Below, piece by piece: positions 1-11,235 of a stretch of DNA of 64,000 nt. The notes under the pieces are model-generated. The model saw nothing but the letters and a program-made list of their open reading frames with translations. It made no database searches and was not told the DNA's origin. The translations under genes were made by a program, and so were the position numbers. Source of the stretch: Desarmillaria ectypa (Eukaryota; Basidiomycota; Agaricomycetes; Agaricales; Physalacriaceae); contig JAUDYN010000002.1 of assembly GCA_030407005.1 (NCBI GenBank), forward strand, positions 4,092,001 through 4,156,000, read 5' to 3'. Position 1 is the stretch's first letter. Each line of letters starts with the position of its first letter.

Positions 1-405
1 AAAATTCAAAGGATATAATTACTGAAACCCAGACCACAATCACTAATCATGCAATATCCATCTGTCAAATGAATACCCAAGATGAATTGAAATAACTAGT
101 GATGGAGAAATTGACCTTAAGATCTGATCGATCACTAATAGCGAATCGTGATCAGACACTAGTCAAAAATCCTATAAGTCACTAGTGGACTTGCAAGTTG
201 GCTAAAAGCCGATTTTGCTCACTATCATGACTCAAGGAGGAGAATTTGGAGTATCCTTTGAAGAATACAAGAACACAAGGATAAGAGTGATAGTATTGAA
301 GTGCCTATTCACACTAGTGGCACTATATAAAGAGATTTTGCCCTAAAGGCGCCAGTACAGAGACATACGATCAAATGTACGAAGAAAAAGTCCATATCAA
401 GCAGC
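1..405. other. Non-coding left edge
   Basis: No gene is recognisable here. The stretch lies downstream of the minus-strand ten-exon gene. It contains four copies of the palindrome ACTAGT and a TATA-like stretch (CTATATAAAG, about 323-332) readable on the plus strand. It may be internal sequence of the family-A retrotransposon whose LTR begins near 2.73 kb, but nothing in it is homologous to gag or pol by eye. Confidence 0.4.
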
Positions 406-2576
406 TCAAGCAGCCTCTGGCGACTCAGGAGAAAGATGATGCACTGGGGAGCTGGCGAGCTGATCCACGAGAGCACCGACTTGGTCGCTTGAATCCACCT
501 TTGGAGCCATACCACCCTCCCGAGACCGAACTGGAATAGTGGGAACCCCTGAACTCCCAATGAGGGGACGAGAAGGGGATTCACTCTCTAAAAGAGTACG
601 GCTAACAGTCGGGGCCACTGTGCTTGGAAGAGAATCCGTCTCACTGGCTGAAGAAAACAATATCAGTCATGACAAACAAAGAGACATAGCAGACATACTA
701 GTCAACAGGGCAGGGGACGACATGTCCATCTTGAGGAGGGCGGCGCGAAGCTGTTCCTCAAAATCCACGCTCTCAAAAACAATTCCTTGAAGGGCATCCC
801 TCCCCTCGCTAGTAGCAGCATCCTGGCAAATCCTGAGTGCTTCCTCAAGGGAAGTGCGGTACTGTTGAGCAGCAAGAGCAGCAGCGTTGGCACAAGTTTC
901 GAAGACTTGAAGGGCAATAGCAGCTCGGCCAATTGAAGTGCGAACATCTGCAATCAACAGAATAAGTCAGTAGTACAGTTGACAAACAGAAAGAAACGGA
1001 CTGTCAGGCGTGGCCTCGACAAACTTCGCTAACTCTCTACGGGCGAAATAGCGCTGGAGAGGCTCGGCTCGGAAGGAGCAAAGGCTCTTGGTGGCGGCCT
1101 CACAGTTGTTGCAGCGGTTGCCCCATCCCAAGAAGATGCAGGATTGGTTTTGAACGCTAGAGGAACACTGGGCACACCCATACTGAGGCTAGTAAAACGA
1201 ATGAAAGAAAAGGACTAGGTGTATAGTAACCAGGAAAGGTACTCACCACAGTTGACGCTTGAGTAATGGCGTCGACTTCTGCATCCTTGACAGGGATAGG
1301 AGCGGCTCTGCCATACTTATGTGCTAAATACCCACTAGTCAACAATGGAAAAGAAAAGTGCAATACAGACAGAACTTACTGCTGAGGGCCAAGTACTGCT
1401 TGTTCTTGACCGTCACCATGGCAGGGGCCTTTACCTTCGATGAAGAAGCCAAAGGCTTCTCTTCCTCTCCGGTTGGGAAACGCTTCGAGGCCCGGGACTT
1501 GCGAGACCCACTAGCGACTGGCTACCCAGTCAGAAAAGAGTCATTAAACAGAGGAAAACAAGAGAAAACCTACTAGGGGTAGGCTCATCTTTCACAGACC
1601 CAGGTTGAGTCTTCAAGGCTTTCCTAGGAGGACCAATTCGCACTGTAACCGAAGGAGCGGCTATGGGCTCCGTTGGCGCAGCAAACTTGTCCTTGGTCCG
1701 CGACCGGGTCTGCTGCTGCGACTTTGGATCTTTAGCCTACCATGAAGACAAAGTGTCACCTAATGAAAAAGGGAATAGCAGAAGTCTTACGAGAGATAGA
1801 ACACCACTAGTCGAGGAGCGATTGTTTGGAAGGACAGGGGTCTGGCCAGAACGATGGGTTTTGGCTTTAATTTTGCCCCCAGTATGCTACAAATGAATAA
1901 GGAAGTCGAAACGCAAAAGGGGGAATAGCTTCTGACCTTGGGGAGGGTTTCCCTCTCAGATTCGTCAGCTTCTCCCCCATCGTTATCCTCGTCCCCGTCG
2001 TTTCCGCCACTTTCCTCCTTGTCACTAGTGGCCTTGCCTTCTTCATTGTTGTTCCCTGGAGCATTGTCATTCCCTGAATCTTCAACAGGTGGAGCCTGCC
2101 GTTTGCGGCCTCTTGGCTTAGATAGGACTGGCAGGAATGCGGCAGGAAGCGGTGTATCTTCTTCAAGTTTAACACACTAGAAAGAATAAGTTAGCAGAAG
2201 AAAAAAAAACCAAAGGAGAAAAGAATACGTACGCTGGACCGTTCCCTCATCCAGAGCTCCCAACTATCAAAAATAGGAAGCTGCAAGTTTGGAGGGAGTT
2301 CGGCAGCGATGCTATCACAGGTGTATAGCAGGTCACGAGCAAATGATGCGGCGGGATGTGTTTTGTCATCCCGAGAAAGTTTCAGGATCTTTTGCTGAAG
2401 TAAAGAAAGGAAGTGGTTAGCAGAGAACGTTAAACTACTAAACAGCCACATACCAGAAATGGTGTGCTATCCTTCAGGTACCGGGAAATTTCCTTCGGCC
2501 TGTACTGGCCACGCTTGTCAGGATTCAGGAGGTGACGGAGTTGATTAACCCCTGCAGTGAAATCTTCGAGCTTCAT
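406..2576 (-). CDS. Ten-exon gene for a 558-aa protein with a Cys-rich putative zinc-binding domain
   Basis: I do not recognise a named family. Minus-strand exons 2576-2454, 2394-2233, 2176-1937, 1886-1791, 1736-1574, 1517-1380, 1323-1247, 1188-1002, 947-699 and 647-406 join in phase through nine short introns (about 40-60 bp, GT-AG) into 1,677 nt ending in TGA. The N-terminal third is globular and includes a run ending DSWELWMRER. The middle is low complexity, with an acidic Asp/Glu/Gly/Asn stretch in exon 3 and basic Pro/Ser/Lys stretches in exons 5-6. Exon 8 holds a Cys cluster (CAQC, later GWGNRCNNC, then KSLCSF) that probably binds zinc. Exon 9 is helical and Ala-rich. No stop or frameshift interrupts it, unlike the gag/pol genes next door. 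A TATA box lies 70 bp upstream. I recall similar Cys clusters in repeated hypothetical proteins of mushroom genomes; the function is unknown. Exact junctions of exons 5/6 are inferred from reading-frame continuity. Confidence 0.75.
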
Positions 2577-2645
2577 AGTTGCGCAGACAAGTGACTAGAA
2601 AAGCAAGAGGTGGAATAGTCAGCCAAAAGGGTGAAAGCAGGAACA

Positions 2646-2652
2646 TTTTATA
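2646..2652 (-). promoter_or_regulatory. TATA box of the ten-exon gene
   Basis: TATAAAA on the minus strand lies 70 bp upstream of the ATG at 2576, a normal fungal core-promoter position. It falls between the gene and the start of the family-A LTR homology at about 2,731, so the gene seems to have its own promoter. Confidence 0.45.
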
Positions 2653-2730
2653 GAAGTCGGAGTTAGGTTTTGATTCAATACAGATTTCTGGGCTGAGCTT
2701 GGAAACGGCTGTACTGGCCATGCGGCTGAC

Positions 2731-3079
2731 TAGTCACATGGAAATCCTGAAACAGGACTTAGAAATAAATTAGGAATGGATTAACCTTGAGCCCAGATCT
2801 GACTATTGTGATATAGATCTCTTATGATCGATACTAGTGTAGCCGGACTGCACCCTCGATCATGATCAGATAGCTGTTACAGGCACCAATATCCATATAT
2901 CCATATAACCGTGTTACTAGGGCATGTAGTTGGGCCAAGGGTGTGGAAAGACCAATTGTGGAGTCTCTAGACTGATCATTTGAAAAGAAAACAGACTGGA
3001 CTGACTATTGCATGATTATTCACCATTATTCGTGACTAGCCAAGAAATCCTTACCAATATACCTATACCCAGATGATAT
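2731..3079 (+). repeat. Family-A LTR, left part (outer copy split by later insertions)
   Basis: This segment matches 20,350-20,700 in the same orientation and 10,240-10,610 in the opposite one. It ends in GATAT, where a family-K LTR begins. The continuation of the same LTR (TATA box, R/U5) resumes at 11,236 after a second GATAT. The first about 345 bp of the full 1,360-bp LTR are missing, so the left end is truncated or this is a shorter variant. Confidence 0.75.
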
Positions 3080-3167
3080 TGTTGAGAATATGTGTAGTAT
3101 ATGAGCTAAGTACAACTGAAGGATAGTGAAGAGAGTTGTAAGTTCAATTACCTATGAAGGAACCCAG
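3080..3167 (+). repeat. Family-K LTR, left part
   Basis: It starts TGTTGAGAATA like the complete solo copy at 61,547 and follows it to the GGAACCC segment, where element A interrupts it. The right part resumes at 10,955. The 5-bp target duplication GATAT is present before 3,080 and after 11,235. Confidence 0.8.
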
Positions 3168-3990
3168 TGATGTGCTTGTCTGCTAGCCATTGTATAACAG
3201 CAACCCATGGTCCGCCATTATCAGTTACTATTTCATACAGACAGCCCCACCTGCATATCACATCCTCAAAGAACCAGATCGCAATAGCTTTAGCATTCTC
3301 ATGTTGTAAAGCCCTCGCCTCTGGCCATGACAATAGTGAGTCATGTGCATGTACTATATATTTGCACTTATTCAATGCTGGAGACATAACCATTGTGTCG
3401 CAGTGTACTTTTTGGAATAATGACGGTGTCTCAGTGACAGAAGGTGGGATACAGAGCATAGTGTTCTGTCTGACTTGGCATAAATGACAAGATTTGACAT
3501 ACCAACTGACATCTTGTTCCAACTCTGGCCACCAAAACCACTGCTCCAATAGTGACTTAGTTGCATAAAAACTTCGATGTCCTAATGAGTCATGTGCTGA
3601 TCTCATCATATACATTCGATGGCTTTTATCGACCACTAGTCGATGGTTCCCTTCAATACTATGCCTGTACAGTCATCCCCCTTTGTCTAGGAAGAAGTTA
3701 TGATAGTACTGCTTAAAATTCAAATACTGTTTGTTGTTAAGTCCCTCTGGATGGTACCTGAGGTTTCTCAACCAGGTTCTGACATGCGGTAAGCATTCAT
3801 CTTGTGCCAGTCCACTATTAGTCCATTGCCTCTCTGGATAGTCCTCCTTTTTGTTAGGGTCAAACGTATGTTCGAGACCTGGAATTAGTGGAGTAGCCTT
3901 CAAGAACTGGCCTACAGTTTCATCGGTTTTCTCTTATGCAAAGTACAGATTTCTTAATTCTAGCTTGTGTGAGCATGCATCATCCAATTC
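3168..3990 (-). pseudogene. Element A integrase, truncated
   Basis: This is the C-terminal part of the element A pol frame. An HHCC-type zinc-binding N-terminus is visible (HDSLGH, then CHLC), with Trp-rich spacing typical of Ty3/gypsy integrases. The first two catalytic acidic residues are present in VHCDTM and VTDNGG. The segment that should carry the third (Glu) and the C-terminal domain, including any chromodomain, is deleted at 3,168, and the frame stops at 3,148 in flanking LTR sequence. Integrase joins retroelement cDNA to chromosomal DNA; this copy cannot. Upstream (3,640-3,990) the frame runs through spacer sequence between RNase H and integrase. Confidence 0.85.
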
Positions 3991-4038
3991 TACAGTAAAA
4001 TTGTCAATACTCGTGGCTAGCATATACATATAGCCACC

Positions 4039-5565
4039 TCAACTATCAATTTCATTCTTAAATTCTTCAAGTTCCTTTGGCCATGTACTAGTCCCTTCTG
4101 CTACTTTGAATTTTAAAGGGCCATGGTCTTCAAGCTCATAGTCCTCCAAGTCAGGATGGACTTCATCTCCTGGTTGGGAGTCATGCCTTGATAGTCCATC
4201 TGCAGGGAAAGTACTACCTTTCACATGCCGAAGGGTGAAATGAAACATCAATATGTCCTCTATCCAATGGTTGATAGTGGCATTTGGTCACATTTCAGGG
4301 TTGCTTAGCATACCCTTAATATATTGTGCATCAGTTTCAACTACTAAGTTGCGAATCCCAATGAGCCAATACTGACAAGCTTTTAATGCTCGCAATAGTC
4401 CATACAGTTCGCGTTTGGGCTGTGAAAACCATGCTTCTCTTTCATTCATTGTGATCGAACCAAAGCAAACATAGTAGTGCTTGGTAGGATCTTTTTCATC
4501 AACTTGATAGATGTAGAACCCAACAGCCTTGTATGAGGTATCAATGCATAGGCCCACTTCTGCTTCACTAGTGAGGTCAATTGGTCGAATAGCTAGACTA
4601 TTCACCACTGCCTCTTTTAACTTATCCATGGCTAATTGCTGTTCATCCTCCCATTCAAAGGGTACATTGAGCCGAGTCAACTTGACTAGTGGCTCTGCTA
4701 TCTTCGAATAGTCTTTTATAAACTTTCGACAGACTCCACAAGTGCCTAAGAAGGCTTGTACATCTGTGAGATGCTTGCAAGGGCCCCAATGACTGATGAC
4801 TCCAGCCCTATCAAGTTCAATTTTTCTACCTTCATATGTACACAAATGACTGACCACCATCATTTCTTCAACACACAAGAACGTTTTAGGTCCAGAAAAA
4901 GTTCCACCACAATATTTCATCTGTTGGACCACTCAATTCATGTTCTGCATATGTTCCCATACAAAATGACGAATCCCTGGGTTCTCTGGAATAGTCTCAA
5001 AATTCCCCTCCCCTATTTCATAGCGAGTCTTTGGTCCTTATACAGGTACATCATCAATATAGGGACGAGTGACATGTGGGATTTCTTCTCTCAGGATATG
5101 CATCACATCTTCATGGAATATTGGGACAGAATTCGTCCAACCCATTGGTAACTTTACTGGTCACATAGAACCAAATGGCATCTGGAAGGTAGTATAGTCC
5201 CGAGACCCAACTGCTATGTCGTGCTCGTCGTATCCAACATACAAGTCCAAACATTCTCCACAGGCTTGTCCAGCAAAGTGCTCTGAGAGTTCATCTGTGG
5301 CTGGTGGAATTCCTGAATGCGCAATAGTTACTGCATTGAGAGGCTCCAAACTATGTACTAGTCAAAGGCTTTTACCATCTTTCTTAATAACACAGAACCA
5401 CCTTGATCTATATGAAGAATTAGATGGTTCATATACACCAGCTTCGATCTTGGATTTAATAATCCTACAGACTTCTTCTTAGATTCCAGGTGGAATGGGA
5501 ATGTTCTTCAATACCCATGGAGTGTGTGGTACTACAGGAATATCTATTGGTGGGAAGAAATATTC
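4039..5565 (-). pseudogene. Element A reverse transcriptase and RNase H
   Basis: The pol frame contains the RT palm (TFQMPFGSM, then LPMGWTNS), the catalytic YIDD motif near 5,050, the RT connection/thumb (FLGTCGVCRKFIKDYSKIA) and a Ty3-type RNase H (VGLCIDTSYKAVG; ETDAQYIKGML) down to about 4,290. In-frame stops include TGA after FGSM and a TAA just after the YIDD motif. Downstream to 4,039 the frame carries the usual tether (RHVKGSTFPADGLSR). The catalytic Asp pair is intact but the enzyme would be truncated. RT copies the element RNA to DNA in virus-like particles. Confidence 0.9.
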
Positions 5566-7602
5566 TCAGAAATGCCCCTGTTCAGTATCATCCCAAGTGA
5601 ATGCCTGTTCTTGGATAGTCATGAAATGGTGCATTAGTTTGCGCTCTTCTGGCCATAGAAATCCTTCTGGGTGATTCTTGTCAATCTTAGCTTTTCTCTC
5701 TGAGGTATAGCATGCTGTAGGTACATATTCTGGTGGACTAGTACTCAATAGTGGGATGTCTTTGAGGGGATCACCCTTAATGTCTCTCACTATTCGGAAT
5801 TTGTCTGGCAGGACACCCAGTAGTGGCTTTACCTTCAATGCTACAGGTTTATACTTCTTACTAGCAAGCACTGCGACTGGTTTAAAGTCTGGGCTCTTCA
5901 TGCGTGCACCAAGGTGTTCAAAACCAGGGACTAGTGTCATCTTTTTCTTCTTAGACTTACTAGTCTTTGACCTCGCATGCAAGTTATCAACTAGTATATT
6001 ATAAATTGGGATTTCATTATCTTCTTGTAATTGAGAGCCATCGCTAATGTGCTCATACACATGATATTGTGCTTTGTAGCCCTCAAGGACTACCTTTCCT
6101 TGGAAGTAGGAGTTTAATAGTCCCTTGGCTTGTTCATCTTGGAATAATTTTTCTTCACTACTCATCAAAGCCATAAGAAAGTTGTCACATAGAGAAACTA
6201 GCACCTTCTTTTGGTTTCATATATGCTTCGATTTCCAAGTTACCATCACTAGTCTGTATGATTTGCAGGGCTAACTCTCCTTGATTGTTCATCAATTCAT
6301 TGAGTTCAATTGAAAACCCTCTTCAGCTGCTTTTGGTGCCATTTTAGCTAATCTAGGAGGAGCCCCTCTCAAGAAGGTTGGAATAGTGCACCTTCTACTA
6401 GTGTTCAGATCAGTGATGGTAATAATCTGACCACCATCTGCTTGATTCCTAATAACACTTTTTGTGAGAACATCAAATGGTCAGCCTAGTAACACTTTAT
6501 ATGCTGGAATAGTGAGGATATGTACTTGCAAGTACACTGTTATATCATTAAAGAAGAATGGGACATCCCTTGCTAGTCCTAAGGTTTTCTCAAGCTGACC
6601 ATTCGCACTCTGCATATGAATAGTTATGTCAGGATCCCATGCTATTCCTAGCCTGGTCACAATGATACTAGCCATCGATACTATCTGTGAGCCACCATCA
6701 ACTACACTTTCTTCTTTGCCTGCATCATTAATTAAAGGATATACAGCTCGCAGACTAGCTGAGTCTTTGGCAACTATTACCTGCTTAGGCTTTTCTCCTG
6801 GTGCTAGTGAATCGAGATACTGTAGGTATGGGTCGGTCATAATCAAGGATCCAGCAGGAATCAAACCCATACTGAATTGCGCTGCCATGAACATCACAGA
6901 TGGCAAGTCGGAAATGTCGATCGCATCTGCTTTCAAGGACAAGGCCTCATTAGCTGCGTTTTCTTCATCAATAGACTTGTCAAATGGCAATGGGTCAGAC
7001 TTGGGTTCAGTCTCCCCCACACTATACATCTGTTCTGTTACTGGCTGAGCCGAAATTCGTTTTTTAGCCATTAATTTGGCAATTTCTTTTCTTAGAGGCT
7101 CAGACAGGTCCATAAGCTCTTCAGCATTCAAGACTATAGGTGTTTTCAATACTTTAGATGCGACATCCTGCACTCTACCCTCCTTATGGATGGGTGCCAT
7201 ATGTTTATATGCTGGTGTCTTGGATTCCTTGAATCTCACTTGGTTTTTCTTTTTGTTTGTGCTATCTGATGGGAGGGGTGCAAAACTTACACTCAGAACT
7301 TTTCTAAATGGCAGTTCTCAATGTGGGGCCTCATCCTCCTCACTGCTAGCATCTTCTACTATTACCGGTTTCTTACTAGTGGGTTTAATAGTAGGTATTT
7401 CCACTACAACCATCTTACTAGTGTGTACTCGTGGTGCAGGTTCTTCTTTCTCATATTCATCAGATTCATCAGACACTGGTTCAACCACTTTCTTTGCATA
7501 TTTCTTCAGTTCAGTTCCCTTGGGTCTGTTTTTAAAATGGTCCTCCAGCTGTTTATGGGGAATAGTCATAGGGATTGATGTATTCTTCCCTGTAGCCTTC
7601 AT
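5566..7602 (-). pseudogene. Element A pol N-terminus with aspartic protease
   Basis: From 7,602 the frame passes through a charged linker into a retropepsin-like domain. The active-site triad region reads VVDGGSQI (DGG in place of the usual DSG/DTG), and the conserved C-terminal motif is VLLG, stop, PFDVLT, where related elements have Arg: a CGA-to-TGA change at 6,481. Further TGA stops replace expected Arg near 7,320. Two compensating single-base shifts flank 6,204-6,315. The protease would cleave the Gag-Pol precursor. The segment 5,566-6,204 is the linker into RT (with PEGFLWPEERKLMHHF). Confidence 0.8.
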
Positions 7603-9239
7603 CAGACCCTTTTGAAACCCTGTTGGGATGACTCACCACTGCTAGCATGCATGGCAACATACTGACTATCAAAATTTTGGTCACTAGCTGCAGTCTGGCT
7701 ACTGGCCTGGTTGAATAGCGACTTCATTTGATTCAAGAAAACATTAGGATCAAATGATTGATTCAATGTTTGACTAGTAGATGGAACAGGTGTTTGTAAC
7801 AACTGAGGCTGAACAGTAGATTGAACAGGCATTGAAACATGAGTGCTAGTCTGCCAATACTGCAGGTCTTGACAAAGTCTATTGATCACTTCATCCCTAG
7901 CATCTCATCGCCTATTGGCATACAAAGAAGTGTTATCAGGTAGGCTGACATTAAATATTCCAGCCAGCCCACTGACATCCTCCCAGAACATCTGTTCTTG
8001 CTTCTTATTCAACATTGCTAGCATTCAATCCATTGGACAGAGGTGCACTGGTTCACATGGGATTGGATTACCATCAGCCATCATGAACTTGCAGTCGACA
8101 AACTTCAACAATCCTTCTGCTAAGTGCTTCTGGACATTCTGGCAATCTCTTATGTAGTGCCCAGGTTTCCAGTCATACCAGCAGTTGTCAGAAGGGCCTG
8201 CTACCAGGTGTTTATTCTGTGGTCATGATTTCCTTGGCAAGGAGCTATTATTTCCACCTTGTTGAAAGGCTTTCAATATTTGTTCTTGGTGCTCCTTTGC
8301 CTGTTTCTCACTCACGTCAATGCGATCAAGTAAAGTAGCTACTTGCTGCTTTACTTCTTCAAATTCTGCCTTGAATCCAGAACCACTAGTGGCTCCGGTA
8401 GATGATATACTTCCACTAGTCACCGACAGAAGATAACTAGTGGAGCTATTGAGAGTGATATCATCAGCTTCAGCAACAACCTCATTGAGGGTGTGCATAT
8501 CTTCCCATCTTTTCATGGGTCTTGCAGCAACAGGTGCAGCAGAACTACTAACACCAGCAGCAACAGCAGGTGCACTTGTCATGCTTTTGAATCCATGCTT
8601 GATACTCAATCGCAATGCGATGTTTTCTCTAAACGTGGGAGACAATGACTCAGTGAATTTCTCCACTAGTTCTCGATTCGTGACTAGCGCCAGAGGTTTC
8701 TGCAGCTTCTTAGCTTCGGTCAAGAATCTACACTTGAACTTCAGATACGACTCGCACTTGTCAGCCCCAAGGTTTGAGAACTTTCGCGATATACGTGTGA
8801 GCCTCTCCCAAGTGCCTGTCTCTGTGTCCGCCGCCTCTGGATAGTTTTTCAAGATAGCTTCCTTGAATTCATTGAAGGTGCCACTATCATACTCCTCTAG
8901 GGCTTGCCATTCTTCTTCGGTATGTGCATCCGTATACCTTACTAGCTTCTTCTTCTTCTCATCATCATCAGTGATGCTGTAGTCGGAGAATAAATCCTCC
9001 ATTTGCCCAAGGAAACGACGCAAGTTCTCTGGTTCTTCACTATCAAACTTGGGCGCGTCCCTAGACGTTGGTCTAGGCATCTTTTGGTTGTTAGTCGACA
9101 TGGATGGTCTACTAACAGTTTGAATGGACTGTGAGTTCGTTTGTCCAGGTACTAGTGATATTTTATCTTCACTAGGGAAGGAAGTTTGTGGCATTAGGGG
9201 TAATGCAATGGATCTAGTCTGGTGAACTGTTAAGTTCAT
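7602..9239 (-). pseudogene. Element A gag
   Basis: The frame starts at or before the Met at 9,239 and probably extends upstream to about 9,470 (two TGA codons lie in between). It shows the Ty3/gypsy retrotransposon Gag core (KFDSEEPENLRRFLGQME, then GTWERLTRISRKFS), an Ala/Ser linker and a short coiled stretch. After a TGA at 8,223 comes a degenerate zinc knuckle: NCWYDWKPGH, IRDC, in which the second Cys of CCHC is replaced by Asp. The gag frame ends at 7,602, where pol continues in the -1 frame. Gag forms the virus-like particle. Confidence 0.85.
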
Positions 9240-9575
9240 GTTGATTCACTGCACTATCCTAGATTGTGAGCTATTGGGCAGTGCAGTTGCACTTCATTTC
9301 TGCTTTAACAAGTCATAGTTAGACGGAGATCCAACACCAGCAGCTTGTGAATTGGCTGTTGATCTTCCTTTTGGTCTCGAGGTGGCACTATTAGGTGCTA
9401 GCCTTGAAGACGATGCTCGTGCAGGCTCTGTAGTTCTAGCTTTGCCCTTCGCTTTCACTGAGGCTTGGTTAGACCGATTGCGTACAAGTTACTAGGTTTG
9501 AACAGTAGTTTATTTAACAAGACCAGTGTCAAATAAGCATCTTTTATTCAACAAGATTATCAAGTCTGAAAACCC

Positions 9576-9592
9576 CCTCGCGGTGGGCTCCA
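9576..9592 (-). other. Primer-binding site of element A
   Basis: On the minus strand, two bases after the LTR terminus ...CACATCA, the sequence TGGAGCCCACCGCGAG begins. It starts with TGG as expected for pairing with a tRNA 3' CCA and has a GC-rich acceptor-like continuation. I cannot name the tRNA. Confidence 0.55.
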
Positions 9593-9594
9593 GA

Positions 9595-10954
9595 TGATGT
9601 GCTTGGTAACAGCGAGTGACAAAAGAATTAGGGAATGGAAATAGACACCAATCACAATAAATCTCTTACTACTCTACACTTAATCACCAACATTGAATTC
9701 AGGCGGTTTCGGGTATGATGGAAGCACTCTGCAGACTTCAATAATCAAGTACAATTGTCTTAAAGACATTTTATTCGTTACTAGTGAGTTATACAAAGTA
9801 CTACCTGCACTAGTGGGGTTGGTAAAACACAATTGGGTAAAGAGTGACTTGGTTTGAGCTACTGCACTCATTTTGACTGAAACTGCTTTGAACTAGTGGC
9901 ACTCTTGGCCCTATACTGCTTCCTACAAGTGATAAACACTTGACTAGCCGCACTCTTGGCTAACTAGTGGCGCTCTTGGCCTAAGAATAAACTATAACTC
10001 CGAGAACTTTGCTTGAACTAACTTCAAAACACTCCGGACCTTTGCAGGACACAACAGTGACTCTAATGGACTTCAATTCAACGCAATTCTATCGGTGACT
10101 TAGTGACTATTAATCACTTCATCAAGGTTAAGCACAAAAGCCTTTAATTGGGGACACCAGTTACTACCAGTGAGGGCTCAACTGCAGGGATGGCTTGCCT
10201 GCTTTGCACGAGCATTCATCCACCTACTTATATACTACTCAAACAGAACTATAAATATCATCTGAGTATAGGGTATATTAGTAAGGATTTCTTGGCTAGT
10301 CACAAATAATGGTGAATAATCATGCAATAGTCAGTCTAGTCAGTTTTCTTTTCAAATGACCAGTCTAGAGACTCCACAGTCAGTCTTTCCACACCCTTGG
10401 CCCAACTACATGCTCTAGTAACGCGGTTATATGGATATCCGGATATTGGTGCCTGTAACAGCTATCCGATCATGATTGAGGGTGCAGTCTGGCTCCACTA
10501 GCATCGATCATAAGAGATCTATATCGAAATAGTCAGATCTGGGCTCAAGGTTAATCCATTCCTAATTTATTTCCAAGTCCTGTTTCAAGATTGCCATGTG
10601 ACTAGTTATCCTGACTTAGGTGTTTATGCTCAGTCTGGTTTGCTAATGACAGAACTTCATGGGATCTGTGTACTCTGCTCCTGGTTTTGGTGTGCTAGTA
10701 GCATCCTTCGTTTGCTAGTGGCTGTATTTCACTTAGTCCTGCTAGCATTTGAGTTACTAGTCTGGCTGGCTGGTAGATTTAACCCACTAATGGTGTTGCA
10801 TCTAAGTCCTGGCTCTACCAGTTGCTTACTGCTTTTAACTATCAGCTCGAGGCGTCAGCTATAGTCCTCTATGTATCACTAGTATAGGATAGATGTGCAA
10901 TAGTATTGTTACAGAATCGCAAAATCTAGGTGTGAATGCATAGACAGCATATCA
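9595..10954 (-). repeat. Family-A LTR (5' LTR of element A, 1,360 bp)
   Basis: On the minus strand it runs TGATATGCTG ... CAAGCACATCA. It has the same length and plan as the LTR at 20,001-21,360: a long U3, a TATA box (TATATAAGTAG), a poly(A)-like AATAAAA and, in R/U5, repeated units of the form ACTAGTGGCRCTCTTGGC. Confidence 0.9.
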
Positions 10955-11235
10955 CCGGGTAGGTCTAGCAAGCGCTAGGCATAGCTAGAAATGTCCAACA
11001 AGTGCGAGGCATAGTCAAACTCAATCACTCCAGGTTCACATGAAGTAGTGGAGTTTAACAAGTAGAGTTCAATATCCTTTCAGGCAGTGTCATACAGTTT
11101 AAGTACTATTGCATTATTCTAGAATTTACTAGAGGAAATTTAGAGAAGAAACATTGAGAAATTTCCTATGCTACGTCGAAATGAAAAGAAGGGTGAGGAA
11201 AGGCTAAATACAGAAACCAGTAAATATCTATAACA
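10955..11235 (+). repeat. Family-K LTR, right part
   Basis: Homologous to 61,663-61,944, starting CCGGGTAGGTCTAGC and ending CTATAACA, followed by the target duplication GATAT. It carries two copies of the short motif CAAGYGCKAGGCATA. Confidence 0.8.

Larger units (their letters stand above)
3168..10954 (-). mobile_element. Element A: Ty3/gypsy LTR retrotransposon, 3' end deleted
   Basis: On the minus strand the order is 5' LTR (10,954-9,595), primer-binding-like site, gag, protease, reverse transcriptase, RNase H and integrase, the Ty3/gypsy order. The 3' LTR is gone except for its terminal 11 bp (TGATGTGCTTG, 3,168-3,178), fused to integrase in a run that could be microhomology. Flanks are CCAG on the left and CCGG on the right, a 4-bp target duplication differing by one CpG-to-CpA change; both lie in the split family-K LTR. 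The coding region keeps one pol frame over about 4.4 kb apart from stops and two nearby compensating shifts (about 6.20 and 6.31 kb), so the element is dead but fairly young. It is strongly enriched for ACTAGT. Confidence 0.85.

Noticed and set aside
9576..9592. Naming the tRNA that primes element A
   Set aside because: The TGG-start site is clear, but I could not match the acceptor stem to a specific tRNA without a tRNA set for this organism.
10598..10864. Hydrophobic 88-aa protein gene (also seen at 20,091-20,357 and 23,684-23,950)
   Set aside because: It lies in the U3 of each family-A LTR and is conserved only because the LTR is; there is no start context or coding signature independent of LTR identity.
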